The notes beneath the pieces are model-generated. The model was given only the letters and a program-made list of their open reading frames with translations. It was not told the origin of the DNA and did no database searches. Positions 8,211 to 14,343 of a stretch of 14,622 nucleotides of DNA are shown here, in pieces. The stretch spans positions 1 through 14,622 of the forward strand of contig JAAVAA010000037.1 in NCBI GenBank assembly GCA_014804285.1. The letters are read 5' to 3'. The position numbers were made by a program, and so were the translations under genes. The DNA comes from Lachnospiraceae bacterium. GTDB lineage: Bacteria > Bacillota > Clostridia > Lachnospirales > Lachnospiraceae. Each line of letters starts with the position of its first letter. The first letter of the stretch is position 1.

Positions 8211-8254
8211 TGCATCATAATTGCATCATTTTTGCATCAAAGTTGCATCATTTT
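8211..8254 (-). repeat. Four tandem 11-bp TGATGCA units
   Basis: The plus strand reads four consecutive 11-bp units beginning TGCATCA (8211, 8222, 8233, 8244) with variable last four bases (TAAT, TTTT, AAGT, TTTT). Bases 8212-8236 are identical to 5676-5700, upstream of the intact DUF5050-like gene, and this array precedes the DUF5050-like remnant. The regular one-turn spacing suggests stacked protein binding sites, or slippage expansion of an operator. Confidence 0.75.
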
Positions 8255-8272
8255 TACTTTTTATCTATTTTT

Positions 8273-8599
8273 CTAATCAAAAAATTCTCTTACTTGCTCC
8301 TCACTAATCTGATGCTGTTTACAAATCCGAGTTCTGATTTCCTGCTCCGGTACCTTCATATCCTGTAAAAGCGCCACGGCATTTCTGATTTCCTGCCTTA
8401 GCGTCTCGTTCCTTTCCTTTGCACGTTCTTTCTGCATTTCATCAATTGCCCTTGTACATTCTTCCCGCAATTCATTCTTGGATAATTCATCGACTGAATT
8501 AAACCGTTTACCTCTTTTCAGCGCCAAACGTGTAATTCCATAGGGATTACATTTCCCTACGATATATAACGCTGTCTCAAAATTATTTTTGCTCTACAT
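8273..8599 (-). pseudogene. Orphan Rpn C-terminal tail with AUG-UAG start
   Basis: The last 60 codons match the C-terminus of the intact Rpn-like protein at 10558-11742 (about 46 of 60 residues identical by eye; shared VALLQDMKVPEQEIRTRIC and QISEEQV), and similarity continues a few bases past the stop. None of the nuclease core is present. Upstream, the same frame stays open to an ATG at 8597-8599 placed after a perfect AAGGAGG site, but the second codon is TAG. After it the frame reads SKNNFETALYIVGKCNP and YGITRLALKRGKRF, which I do not recognise and which is unlike the Rpn coiled coil. A TTG at 8527 would give an 84-residue product. I read it as a chimeric, disabled gene; a single C-to-T change in a CAG codon would explain the stop. 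Confidence 0.65.
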
Positions 8600-8616
8600 T
8601 TTACAGCCTCCTTACT

Positions 8617-9093
8617 CTAAAGCAGGAGATAGGCAAAGCGGATATCCTTATCATCAGCATTTTCACATTCTAAAACTTTTCTGGCGAAGTAGGCCGTGAT
8701 CTCTTTAGAAAGCGTATTTCCTCCGGCTGACGTCCATGTAGCATTTGCAAGATTTGCAGTGTCATACTCTGTCTCAATATCAAAGAAATCTTTATACTCT
8801 GCCCTAAGCCTGACGCCCTCTTTTAACTTAAACCGGCACACTTCCAATTCATTCTGTTTCCGTTCAAGATTTTCATCCAATACAAATTCCGTTACATACC
8901 GGACATAATCTGACAAAACTTCCCTCTCTAATAAGAAATCATCCTCTATACGTATTCCACATCCTGAAATGATTCCATCCAGATAATCGGCATATTGTAA
9001 CTGCAACGCCGAATAGGAGTAATCCCTAAGCGCCCATAATAATTCTTTCTTCATGATTCTTCCACGCTCAAAGGCGGGGTAGATATGTTCCAT
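8617..9093 (-). CDS. Putative injection-system-associated protein (baseplate-accessory-like)
   Basis: 158 residues with no signal peptide. The N-terminus (YPAFERGRIMKKELLWALRDY, then YADYLDGIISGCGI) and the C-terminal half (CRFKLKEGVRLRAEYKDF, TEYDTAN, LSKEITAYFARKVLE) remind me of a cytoplasmic protein often encoded beside VgrG-like spike genes in Clostridia. This is recall, not a search. The centre looks short for that family, so an internal deletion is possible, but the frame is intact. An AGAGG ribosome site lies 8 bases upstream. It is followed after 17 bases by the disabled Rpn-tail gene and preceded by the anchored protein at 9130-9801. The nearby VgrG fragment at 10091-10396 fits the same origin. 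Confidence 0.6.
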   Translation of the reverse strand: MEHIYPAFERGRIMKKELLWALRDYSYSALQLQYADYLDGIISGCGIRIEDDFLLEREVLSDYVRYVTEFVLDENLERKQNELEVCRFKLKEGVRLRAEYKDFFDIETEYDTANLANATWTSAGGNTLSKEITAYFARKVLECENADDKDIRFAYLLL

Positions 9094-9129
9094 AATCCTG
9101 TCCTCTTTCTATGTTTTAGTATATCTTCA

Positions 9130-9801
9130 TCACCCTTCTTCAAACCAAAACGTATTATCAACCAACGTACACCGCTTCAGTTTCCAACGTTCCAGCCAAT
9201 AGGATTGCCTGTGTGCCTTTGTCCATGTTTTTACTACGACTTTATAAATCGCATACTCCTGATATTTCTGTACGTCTTTTCTTGTCAGTCCATATCGATC
9301 CAGACATTCATCAATACTTTTTTCATCTGTATATTCTTCTATATTGCCCAGATTTTCCCAATCTCCCTGTACGATATATACTGGTTCATATATCAGTTCC
9401 TTTCTTTCGTAATCATAAACCGCTTCAAGCACCATTATCACTTGATCTGTTTCAGATAAATTTACCCCAACATATATATTGAAATCATTGATTTCACAGT
9501 AATCAACAGTATCATAGAAAAAAAGTAATGATACAAATTCTACATTTTTTCTCAAATAATCCTCATTATATTCCACATCAAGCGCACCAAATGTTTCCAA
9601 ATCAGTCATCCATTCCCATTCATCGCGCCATCCCGACAGACAATCACCAAACTCCGGTACATCTATTGCACCATATATTTTACTTTCACCTATTTGACTC
9701 AAGATATTTGGGGTGAAACATGATTTGCCGAACTGGATACCCGATACGACGAAAAGGATACACGATATCCAAATGATTATCTTAAAAAATTTATTTTTCA
9801 T
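9130..9801 (-). CDS. Membrane-anchored protein of unknown function
   Basis: The start is placed at the ATG at 9801 because GGAGGA lies 9 bases upstream, giving 223 residues (MKNKFFKIIIWISCILFVVS). A GTG at 9846 in the same frame would add 15 residues with a weaker site. One N-terminal membrane segment is followed by an acidic, aromatic-rich domain: GDCLSGWRDEWEWMTDLETFG, FVSLLFFYDTVDYCEIND, YVGVNLSETDQVIMVLEAVYDYERKE and YQEYAIYKVVVKTWTK. No known motif was recognised. It directly follows a C-terminal fragment of another protein (9855-10094), the usual place for an immunity gene behind an effector. That role is a hypothesis only. Confidence 0.7.
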   Translation of the reverse strand: MKNKFFKIIIWISCILFVVSGIQFGKSCFTPNILSQIGESKIYGAIDVPEFGDCLSGWRDEWEWMTDLETFGALDVEYNEDYLRKNVEFVSLLFFYDTVDYCEINDFNIYVGVNLSETDQVIMVLEAVYDYERKELIYEPVYIVQGDWENLGNIEEYTDEKSIDECLDRYGLTRKDVQKYQEYAIYKVVVKTWTKAHRQSYWLERWKLKRCTLVDNTFWFEEG

Positions 9802-9854
9802 AAAGTTTGTTCCTCCGCTTTCAATATTTTTATTATCATTATCCACTCGTTCTT

Positions 9855-10094
9855 CTATCCTTCACTATATGGCGCTAATTGTTCCAAGAATTTATAAGTA
9901 TCTTTATATTTGCGAATATTTTTTAAATCTTTATAGTCAATTTTTTTATCCCAATTCATATCCCTTAGTGATATTTTTTCTATGATAGCGCTTTCTATAT
10001 CTTCATATGTATTATTTTCTACAAATGCTTCTTTACGGTATTCCTCCCCATATTTCTGTAGCTTACTGTAATACTCATTAGCCGCATCCATCAA
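9855..10094 (-). CDS. C-terminal fragment with one dockerin-like calcium loop
   Basis: 79 codons from ATG, but the same frame is open further upstream to about 10170 (NRKADLDADNIAHLVTEKKS), and no ribosome site precedes the ATG. It therefore looks like the end of a longer protein. It contains a helical Lys/Glu-rich part (NEYYSKLQKYGEEYRKEAF) and then DMNWDKKIDYKDLKNIRKY. This fits the DxNxDxxIDxxDLxxIxxY calcium-loop pattern of a dockerin or EF-hand repeat, present once. It runs into the VgrG-like N-terminal fragment in a different frame at about 10160. A remnant of a VgrG-linked effector is one reading; I cannot name it. Confidence 0.5.
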   Translation of the reverse strand: MMDAANEYYSKLQKYGEEYRKEAFVENNTYEDIESAIIEKISLRDMNWDKKIDYKDLKNIRKYKDTYKFLEQLAPYSEG

Positions 10095-10396
10095 TGATTT
10101 CTTCTCCGTAACCAGATGTGCGATATTATCCGCATCCAGATCAGCCTTTCTATTCTTCCTGAAAAAAGCGGTAAACCTTCCTCTCCCTTTTTTAAAACAG
10201 TTATTTCTGTATCAGACCAATCTCTGGAAAGGATTTCCTGCTGATTCTCTTCTTTTACTATTACATTTATCTTCGCAGCTATATGCGTATTTACATCATG
10301 ACAGATTTCCATTTTACTTAGGGATTGAAAAGGAATTGTAGTTTTTATTATTAATTGCTCATTGTTTATCTCATAATCTTTGTTCATCTTAATCAT
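10091..10396 (-). pseudogene. Truncated N-terminus of a VgrG-like spike protein
   Basis: The first ~80 residues (from ATG at 10396 or, equally possible, 10387) read MNKDYEINNEQLIIKTTIPF, QSLSKMEICHDVNTHIAAKI, and then DTEITVLKKGEEGLPLFSGRIE. This matches the opening of VgrG/Pvc8-type contractile-injection spike proteins: a strand, a hydrophobic S.....E...H...K block, an acidic D..I.....G stretch and an LFSG.I strand. Full-length members have several hundred residues. Here the sequence turns into unrelated RLIWMRIISHIWLRRRNH and stops, because the frame crosses into another gene's sequence near 10160. The spike, needle and tip are missing, so it cannot work as VgrG. Assignment is from memory of the family. 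Confidence 0.6.
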
Positions 10397-10520
10397 CCTT
10401 TTCCTTAACTACCCCAATGCTAACAGGTTCAATTCTACCTTTAATACGAATACAAAACTTCCGCCTTACTCTCTCCGATTTCCAATCGATAAATATCTGT
10501 ATGCAGTCTGCAATAACCAT
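10389..10520 (-). CDS. Possible 43-codon ORF upstream of the VgrG fragment
   Basis: ATG at 10520 opens MVIADCIQIFIDWKSERVRR followed by a basic stretch (KFCIRIKGRI) and ends EKDD, overlapping the next ORF by 8 bases. The frame is also open further upstream (IRKIDKRKLLLAGG) toward the end of the Rpn-like gene. No convincing ribosome site is visible. It is either the C-terminal remnant of a gene that once preceded the spike gene or a chance ORF. Confidence 0.25.
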   Translation of the reverse strand: MVIADCIQIFIDWKSERVRRKFCIRIKGRIEPVSIGVVKEKDD

Positions 10521-10557
10521 CCCGCCAGCCAATAGAAGTTTCCTTTTATCTATTTTT

Positions 10558-11742
10558 CTAATTAAATAATTCTCCCACTTGCTCCTCGCTAATCTGATAC
10601 TGCCTGCAAATTCGAGTCCTGATTTCCTGCTCCGGCACCTTCATATCCTGTAAAAGCGCCACGGTATTTCTGATTCCCTGCTGTTGAACCTCGGCCATTT
10701 CCTTTACATGCTCTTTCTGCATTTCATCAATTGCCCTTGTATGCTCTTCCTGCATCTCGTCAATCTTCTGCTCCTGCTTAGCAATCGTCTTCTGCATCTC
10801 GCCAATCTTCTGCTTCTGCTCGCTAAGCTTCTGCTTCTGCTCGTCAATCTTCTGCTCTTGTTCATCAATCATATATTGCACGGTATTTTTATCCAATTCA
10901 TAAAGTTCTTTCGAAAACATATCCATCACCCTCTCCACATTCAGGCAGATCTCATAGGCTTCCTCATATATTTGTCGAAATTCCGGATATTTCTCAATAA
11001 GCTCTATAATCACATCCGGATTATCACTTGAAAACAAAGTCAGCCATGCATCTCGTTTTGCCTTTATATCTCTATTGTGCTTGTTTTCTCGAAAGATGTC
11101 AAGGGGGATAAACAGATATTTCTGCAACAATTCTATTTCTAACCCTGTATTGGATTTTTGTTCGAAAAAATGATAACACTGTCCAGGATAGTCATGGAAT
11201 TCCTTGGGGCTTTTTTCGAATAAAACAATGGTATAGACATTCTTGATGTCACGATAACTGAACTTTTTCTTTTCCCCTGTCTCACCTCTTACTCTTTTAT
11301 ATTGTCTCAGCAAGAGATCCGCCGAATAACATGCACTTCTCTGTCCCGGAAACAAATACCCAACTTTCTGCACTTCAAGGTTTGCAATGCTTCCATCCTC
11401 CAGTTCCACCACAATATCCATAATCAGCAGGGAACTTTCATCTGCTATTCTCACGGAATCCGCAGGCAAAGTCTTTAAGACTCTGACTTTCTGACATAGC
11501 ATCTGGGAAAGGAAATCATTCAATCGCTCTGGTACATACTCCGGGTTCATTATCTCTTTAAAGAAACCATCATACAAAAGCTTCAGTCCCTTTACTCCGG
11601 TACAGAGATTTAAGAATTCTTCTCTCTGATCCTCTGTCCATTTATCATACTTCTCCTGAAGCGCTCTGCTCTTTTCAATTTCAGCAAGCACTTCCTCCTT
11701 CTCCCGAATTATGGGAAAATACTTTTTTAGTTTTGATGCCAT
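10558..11742 (-). CDS. Rpn-family PD-(D/E)XK nuclease / putative transposase
   Basis: 394 residues starting at ATG with AGGAGG 7 bases upstream. Residues ~50-280 form the PDDEXK_2/Rpn-type fold. FKEIM near residue 62 begins the core; the catalytic pattern is D109 in LLIMDIVVELEDG and E123-V-Q125 in ANLEVQ, followed by R135, Y139 and Y148. Later come IKNVYTIVLFE and KAKRDAWLTLFS. Residues 292-333 are six coiled-coil heptads, and the tail VALLQDMKVPEQEIRTRIC..QISEEQV is shared with the orphan at 8273-8599. Rpn proteins are DNA endonucleases linked to RecA-independent recombination and are often annotated as transposases. Catalytic residues appear intact. A long leader with 8-bp repeats lies upstream and a terminator separates it from malQ, so it is probably transcribed alone. 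Confidence 0.88.
   Translation of the reverse strand: MASKLKKYFPIIREKEEVLAEIEKSRALQEKYDKWTEDQREEFLNLCTGVKGLKLLYDGFFKEIMNPEYVPERLNDFLSQMLCQKVRVLKTLPADSVRIADESSLLIMDIVVELEDGSIANLEVQKVGYLFPGQRSACYSADLLLRQYKRVRGETGEKKKFSYRDIKNVYTIVLFEKSPKEFHDYPGQCYHFFEQKSNTGLEIELLQKYLFIPLDIFRENKHNRDIKAKRDAWLTLFSSDNPDVIIELIEKYPEFRQIYEEAYEICLNVERVMDMFSKELYELDKNTVQYMIDEQEQKIDEQKQKLSEQKQKIGEMQKTIAKQEQKIDEMQEEHTRAIDEMQKEHVKEMAEVQQQGIRNTVALLQDMKVPEQEIRTRICRQYQISEEQVGELFN
10744..10869 (-). repeat. Six 21-bp units encoding coiled-coil heptads
   Basis: Within the Rpn-like gene, residues 292-333 are six 7-residue units of the form IDEQEQK / LSEQKQK / IGEMQKT / IAKQEQK. The 21-bp units keep the frame, so slippage could lengthen or shorten the coiled coil without disrupting the protein. 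Confidence 0.75.
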
Positions 11743-11846
11743 TCAAAATCCTCCTTTTGTAATCCTCTTGAAATGTCCCTATGTTAATTAAAATGACTGG
11801 AAATTCCTGGCAGAACCTGCCGAATGTGCGAAATACACGAACCTAG

Positions 11847-11886
11847 GAATTCTCGAATTCTGAAATTCATGAATTCAAGAATTATA
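11847..11886 (-). repeat. Five tandem 8-bp GAATTC-like units in the rpn leader
   Basis: The plus strand reads consecutive 8-bp units at 11847, 11855, 11863, 11871 and 11879: GAATTCTC, GAATTCTG, AAATTCAT, GAATTCAA, GAATTATA. The core is palindromic. The array lies just downstream of the proposed promoter and about 105-145 bases before the rpn start codon, so it would be transcribed as leader RNA or serve as an operator. Confidence 0.7.
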
Positions 11887-11898
11887 TGAACATAATAA

Positions 11899-11929
11899 AC
11901 TATAGCATATAAAATACTGCTTGTCTCAA
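11899..11929 (-). promoter_or_regulatory. Possible promoter for the Rpn-like gene
   Basis: On the minus strand TTGAGA (11924-11929) and TATAGT (11899-11904) are separated by 19 bases, with an extended -10 TGC directly before TATAGT. The spacing is longer than ideal. It lies between the malQ terminator and the GAATTC-like array, in a 365-base gene-free stretch (11743-12107). Confidence 0.4.
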
Positions 11930-11959
11930 AGAAATTTTATGAATCGAAAATGTAAAGAA

Positions 11960-11992
11960 AAATCTGCACAACACTATATGTTGTGCAGATTT
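11960..11992 (-). terminator. Perfect 14-bp hairpin downstream of malQ
   Basis: AAATCTGCACAACA and its exact reverse complement flank the loop CTATA. On the minus strand the stem is followed by a T-rich run, and on the plus strand by ACAATTTTT, so it may act in both directions. It lies 116 bases past the malQ stop and closes the murF-plsC-malQ unit. Between it and malQ (11993-12107) I see no gene. Confidence 0.8.
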
Positions 11993-12107
11993 ACAATTTT
12001 TATCTCGTCTGATACATGATATTGTATATTGATCAAAACTTCATGTCAATGGCCGCCGAAAATTTCTACTTCACAATCATCCCGGCTTCCCTCAATTCAT
12101 TTCCACC

Positions 12108-13583
12108 TTATCTTCCATACAATTTCGTCAATCTTCCGATCTTTTCCGCAAGCCCCGGCGTGATCTGACCCTCCTGCGCCCGCCATGTCCAGTTCCGCTC
12201 ATTTAAGGTGCTGGGCTTATTCATTCTTGCTTCTGCTCCCAGCCCCAGATAATCCTGCATCTGGGCTACAAACAAATCCGAAACAGACGCCATACCGCAG
12301 GCAATCATTGCATCCGGAAGACTGTCTTCGTCTTCAATCTGCAGATATTCCAATGCATACTGCAGATTTTCGCTGCGGATCATTTCCTGCCACTGACGTA
12401 GTGTTTCATTATCATGAGTTCCGGTATAACATACGGTATTTCTCGTGTAGGTGTAGGGCAGATAATTTCCCTCCTCCCGGCTGTCAAAAGCAAATTGCAA
12501 AACCTTCATTCCCGGAAATCCGGACTGTTCCTGCATTTCCATAACCTCTGGTGTCAAGAAGCCCAAATCCTCCGCAATAAAGCGGGTTTCCGGAAGATTC
12601 TCGTGAATCGCACGGATCAAATCCATTCCCGGTCCCTTGCGCCACTGCCCTTTTACGGCAGTTTCTTCCTCCGCCGGGATTGCCCAGTAACTCTCAATTC
12701 CCCGGAAGTGATCGATTCTGATCACATCAAAGAAATGTGTTGCCGCACGCAGCCGCGAAATCCACCAGTCATAACCGTCTATCTTCATAGCTTCCCAGTC
12801 ATAGATTGGGTTTCCCCATCTCTGCCCCTCTGCCGCAAAAGCATCCGGCGGACAGCCGGCTATAACAACAGGCATCCGGTTCTGATCCAGCTGAAACCGA
12901 TCCGGCGCCGCCCATACGTCCGCGGAATCCATGGGAACATAAATAGGTACGTCACCGATCAATGAAACACCTTGCTCTGCTGCATATTTATGAAGCTCAT
13001 CCCATTGCCTGTAAAAAAGGAACTGAAGAAAATAGTGAAATTCCATCTGCTCCTTCAGCCGTCCTCTGCATTCCTTAAGCGCGTCCTCATCCCGCAGCCT
13101 GATGCCGTCTTCCCACTGTGTCCATGGTGCCTGATCATTTTCCTCCTTCAGAGCCATAAATAAGGCATAATCTTCCAGCCAGCCTTTTTTCTGCCGTACG
13201 AACTCCTTATATTCCGGATTTTTCTCCGCATCAAATCTTTGAAAAGCTTTATGTAAAAGCGGCAGACGCTGCTGATACAAAATGCTGAAATCCACTTTCG
13301 CCGGGTTATCTCCCCAGCTCTTTTCGGACACCTCGCAAGGTTCCAGTAATTTCTCTTCCACAAGCAGATCCAGATCGATCAGATAGTAATTCCCCGCAAA
13401 GGAAGATAATGCCTGATAGGGCGAATCTCCATATCCGGTAGGATTAATAGGAAGCATCTGCCAACATCTCTGCCCCGCCTGTTTCAAAAAATCAACAAAC
13501 CGATATGCCTCTTTACCCAGACTGCCGATTCCATACGAAGAGGGTAATGATGACACATGAAGTAAAATACCGCTTTGTCTCAT
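12108..13583 (-). CDS. malQ: 4-alpha-glucanotransferase (amylomaltase, GH77)
   Basis: 491 residues, the usual length for the short bacterial form. It transfers 4-alpha-glucan segments between maltodextrins, releasing glucose, in cytoplasmic maltodextrin and glycogen metabolism. The family start GILLHVSSLPS..GIGSLG and the substrate-site PINPTGYGDSPYQ..S..AGNYYLID are present. Catalytic residues are the nucleophile D291 in VIRIDHFRG, the acid/base E338 in FIAEDLG and D391 in GTHDNE. The late ARMNKPST motif is intact. The ATG overlaps the stop of the acyltransferase gene by 4 bases (ATGA), so the two are translationally coupled. Base composition is more GC-rich than the accessory genes to the left. 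The long terminator hairpin at 11960-11992 follows. Confidence 0.97.
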   Translation of the reverse strand: MRQSGILLHVSSLPSSYGIGSLGKEAYRFVDFLKQAGQRCWQMLPINPTGYGDSPYQALSSFAGNYYLIDLDLLVEEKLLEPCEVSEKSWGDNPAKVDFSILYQQRLPLLHKAFQRFDAEKNPEYKEFVRQKKGWLEDYALFMALKEENDQAPWTQWEDGIRLRDEDALKECRGRLKEQMEFHYFLQFLFYRQWDELHKYAAEQGVSLIGDVPIYVPMDSADVWAAPDRFQLDQNRMPVVIAGCPPDAFAAEGQRWGNPIYDWEAMKIDGYDWWISRLRAATHFFDVIRIDHFRGIESYWAIPAEEETAVKGQWRKGPGMDLIRAIHENLPETRFIAEDLGFLTPEVMEMQEQSGFPGMKVLQFAFDSREEGNYLPYTYTRNTVCYTGTHDNETLRQWQEMIRSENLQYALEYLQIEDEDSLPDAMIACGMASVSDLFVAQMQDYLGLGAEARMNKPSTLNERNWTWRAQEGQITPGLAEKIGRLTKLYGR

Positions 13584-14320
13584 AAATCAACCTCTTCCTT
13601 TATTTCAAAATACCTCTTTTTAATCAGATTCTGCATATACGCGCCTACCTTCTTTTGATCTTCCTTCGGAAGCTCTTTTACACGGATTGGTTTTCCGTAA
13701 TCCAGAATCACTGTAGTCTTCTTTATTTTGGGAAGATGATCTTCAAATATGTCCGCCGAATTATAGATCGTCATAGGAACAATAGGACATCCCGTCTTGG
13801 CGGCAATCTTAAAACTTCCCTCATGGAATTCCATAAAGGTATGGTTTACTCTGTTTCTGGTTCCCTCCGGAAAGATACAGATGGAAATACCGGATTTTAC
13901 TTTTTCAATTGCGTCGAGAATCACTTTAAGCCCCTGCTTAATATCATTTCTGTCAAGGAACAGACAGTGGAGATTTTTCATCCAGTTTAGCAGAAGCGGA
14001 TATCTCAGCATTTCCTTTTTGGCAATATAACCGGTCGGTCTGGGAACACGCACATAAGTAATCAGAATATCAAAATAGCTCCTGTGATTTCCGATGTATA
14101 AAACCGGCTCATCTACAGGCACATTTTCTTCCCCCCGTACGATCACCTTTGTCCCCGCAATGAACAGACAAACCCTGAAAGCCCAGTTCACAATTGCCAG
14201 AGAGCTTTTATTCTTAATCTCCATATTAAACTTTCCGATGATCCACTCTGCAATTAAGAGGGGAATACTACAAACCAAAAATAATAATACAAAACTTGCC
14301 ACTAAAATAAATCGTATCAT
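13580..14320 (-). CDS. plsC: 1-acyl-sn-glycerol-3-phosphate acyltransferase
   Basis: Membrane-bound enzyme that adds the second acyl chain to lysophosphatidate to make phosphatidate. I place the start at 14320 (MIRFILVASF, 246 residues) because GGAGAG lies 5 bases upstream. An ATG at 14350 would give 256 residues and overlap the murF stop by 7 bases, but it has no visible ribosome site. One or two N-terminal membrane segments (about residues 2-28) come first. The acyltransferase block I motif NHRSYFD gives H79 and D84 (HX4D). FPEGTRNR at about 150-157 is block III, and GCPIVPMTIYNSAD is block IV. Its stop overlaps the malQ start by 4 bases. Confidence 0.93.
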   Translation of the reverse strand: MIRFILVASFVLLFLVCSIPLLIAEWIIGKFNMEIKNKSSLAIVNWAFRVCLFIAGTKVIVRGEENVPVDEPVLYIGNHRSYFDILITYVRVPRPTGYIAKKEMLRYPLLLNWMKNLHCLFLDRNDIKQGLKVILDAIEKVKSGISICIFPEGTRNRVNHTFMEFHEGSFKIAAKTGCPIVPMTIYNSADIFEDHLPKIKKTTVILDYGKPIRVKELPKEDQKKVGAYMQNLIKKRYFEIKEEVDL

Positions 14321-14343
14321 AAGTTCTCTCCATATTGGCATTT

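Noticed and set aside
8211..8254. CRISPR array
   Set aside because: The units are only 11 bp and contiguous without spacers, and no cas gene is present.
10684..11031. Leucine-rich plus-strand ORF of 115 codons that looks like a membrane protein
   Set aside because: It is the reverse complement of the Glu/Gln/Lys-rich coiled coil of the Rpn-like gene, which necessarily yields Leu-rich sequence.
11838..11886. SOS (LexA) operator near GAACCTAGGAATTC
   Set aside because: It lacks the second half GTTC of the Gram-positive GAAC-N4-GTTC box.
12185..12965. Overlapping plus-strand ORFs across malQ
   Set aside because: malQ has all GH77 catalytic motifs in one continuous minus-strand frame; the others are shadows.
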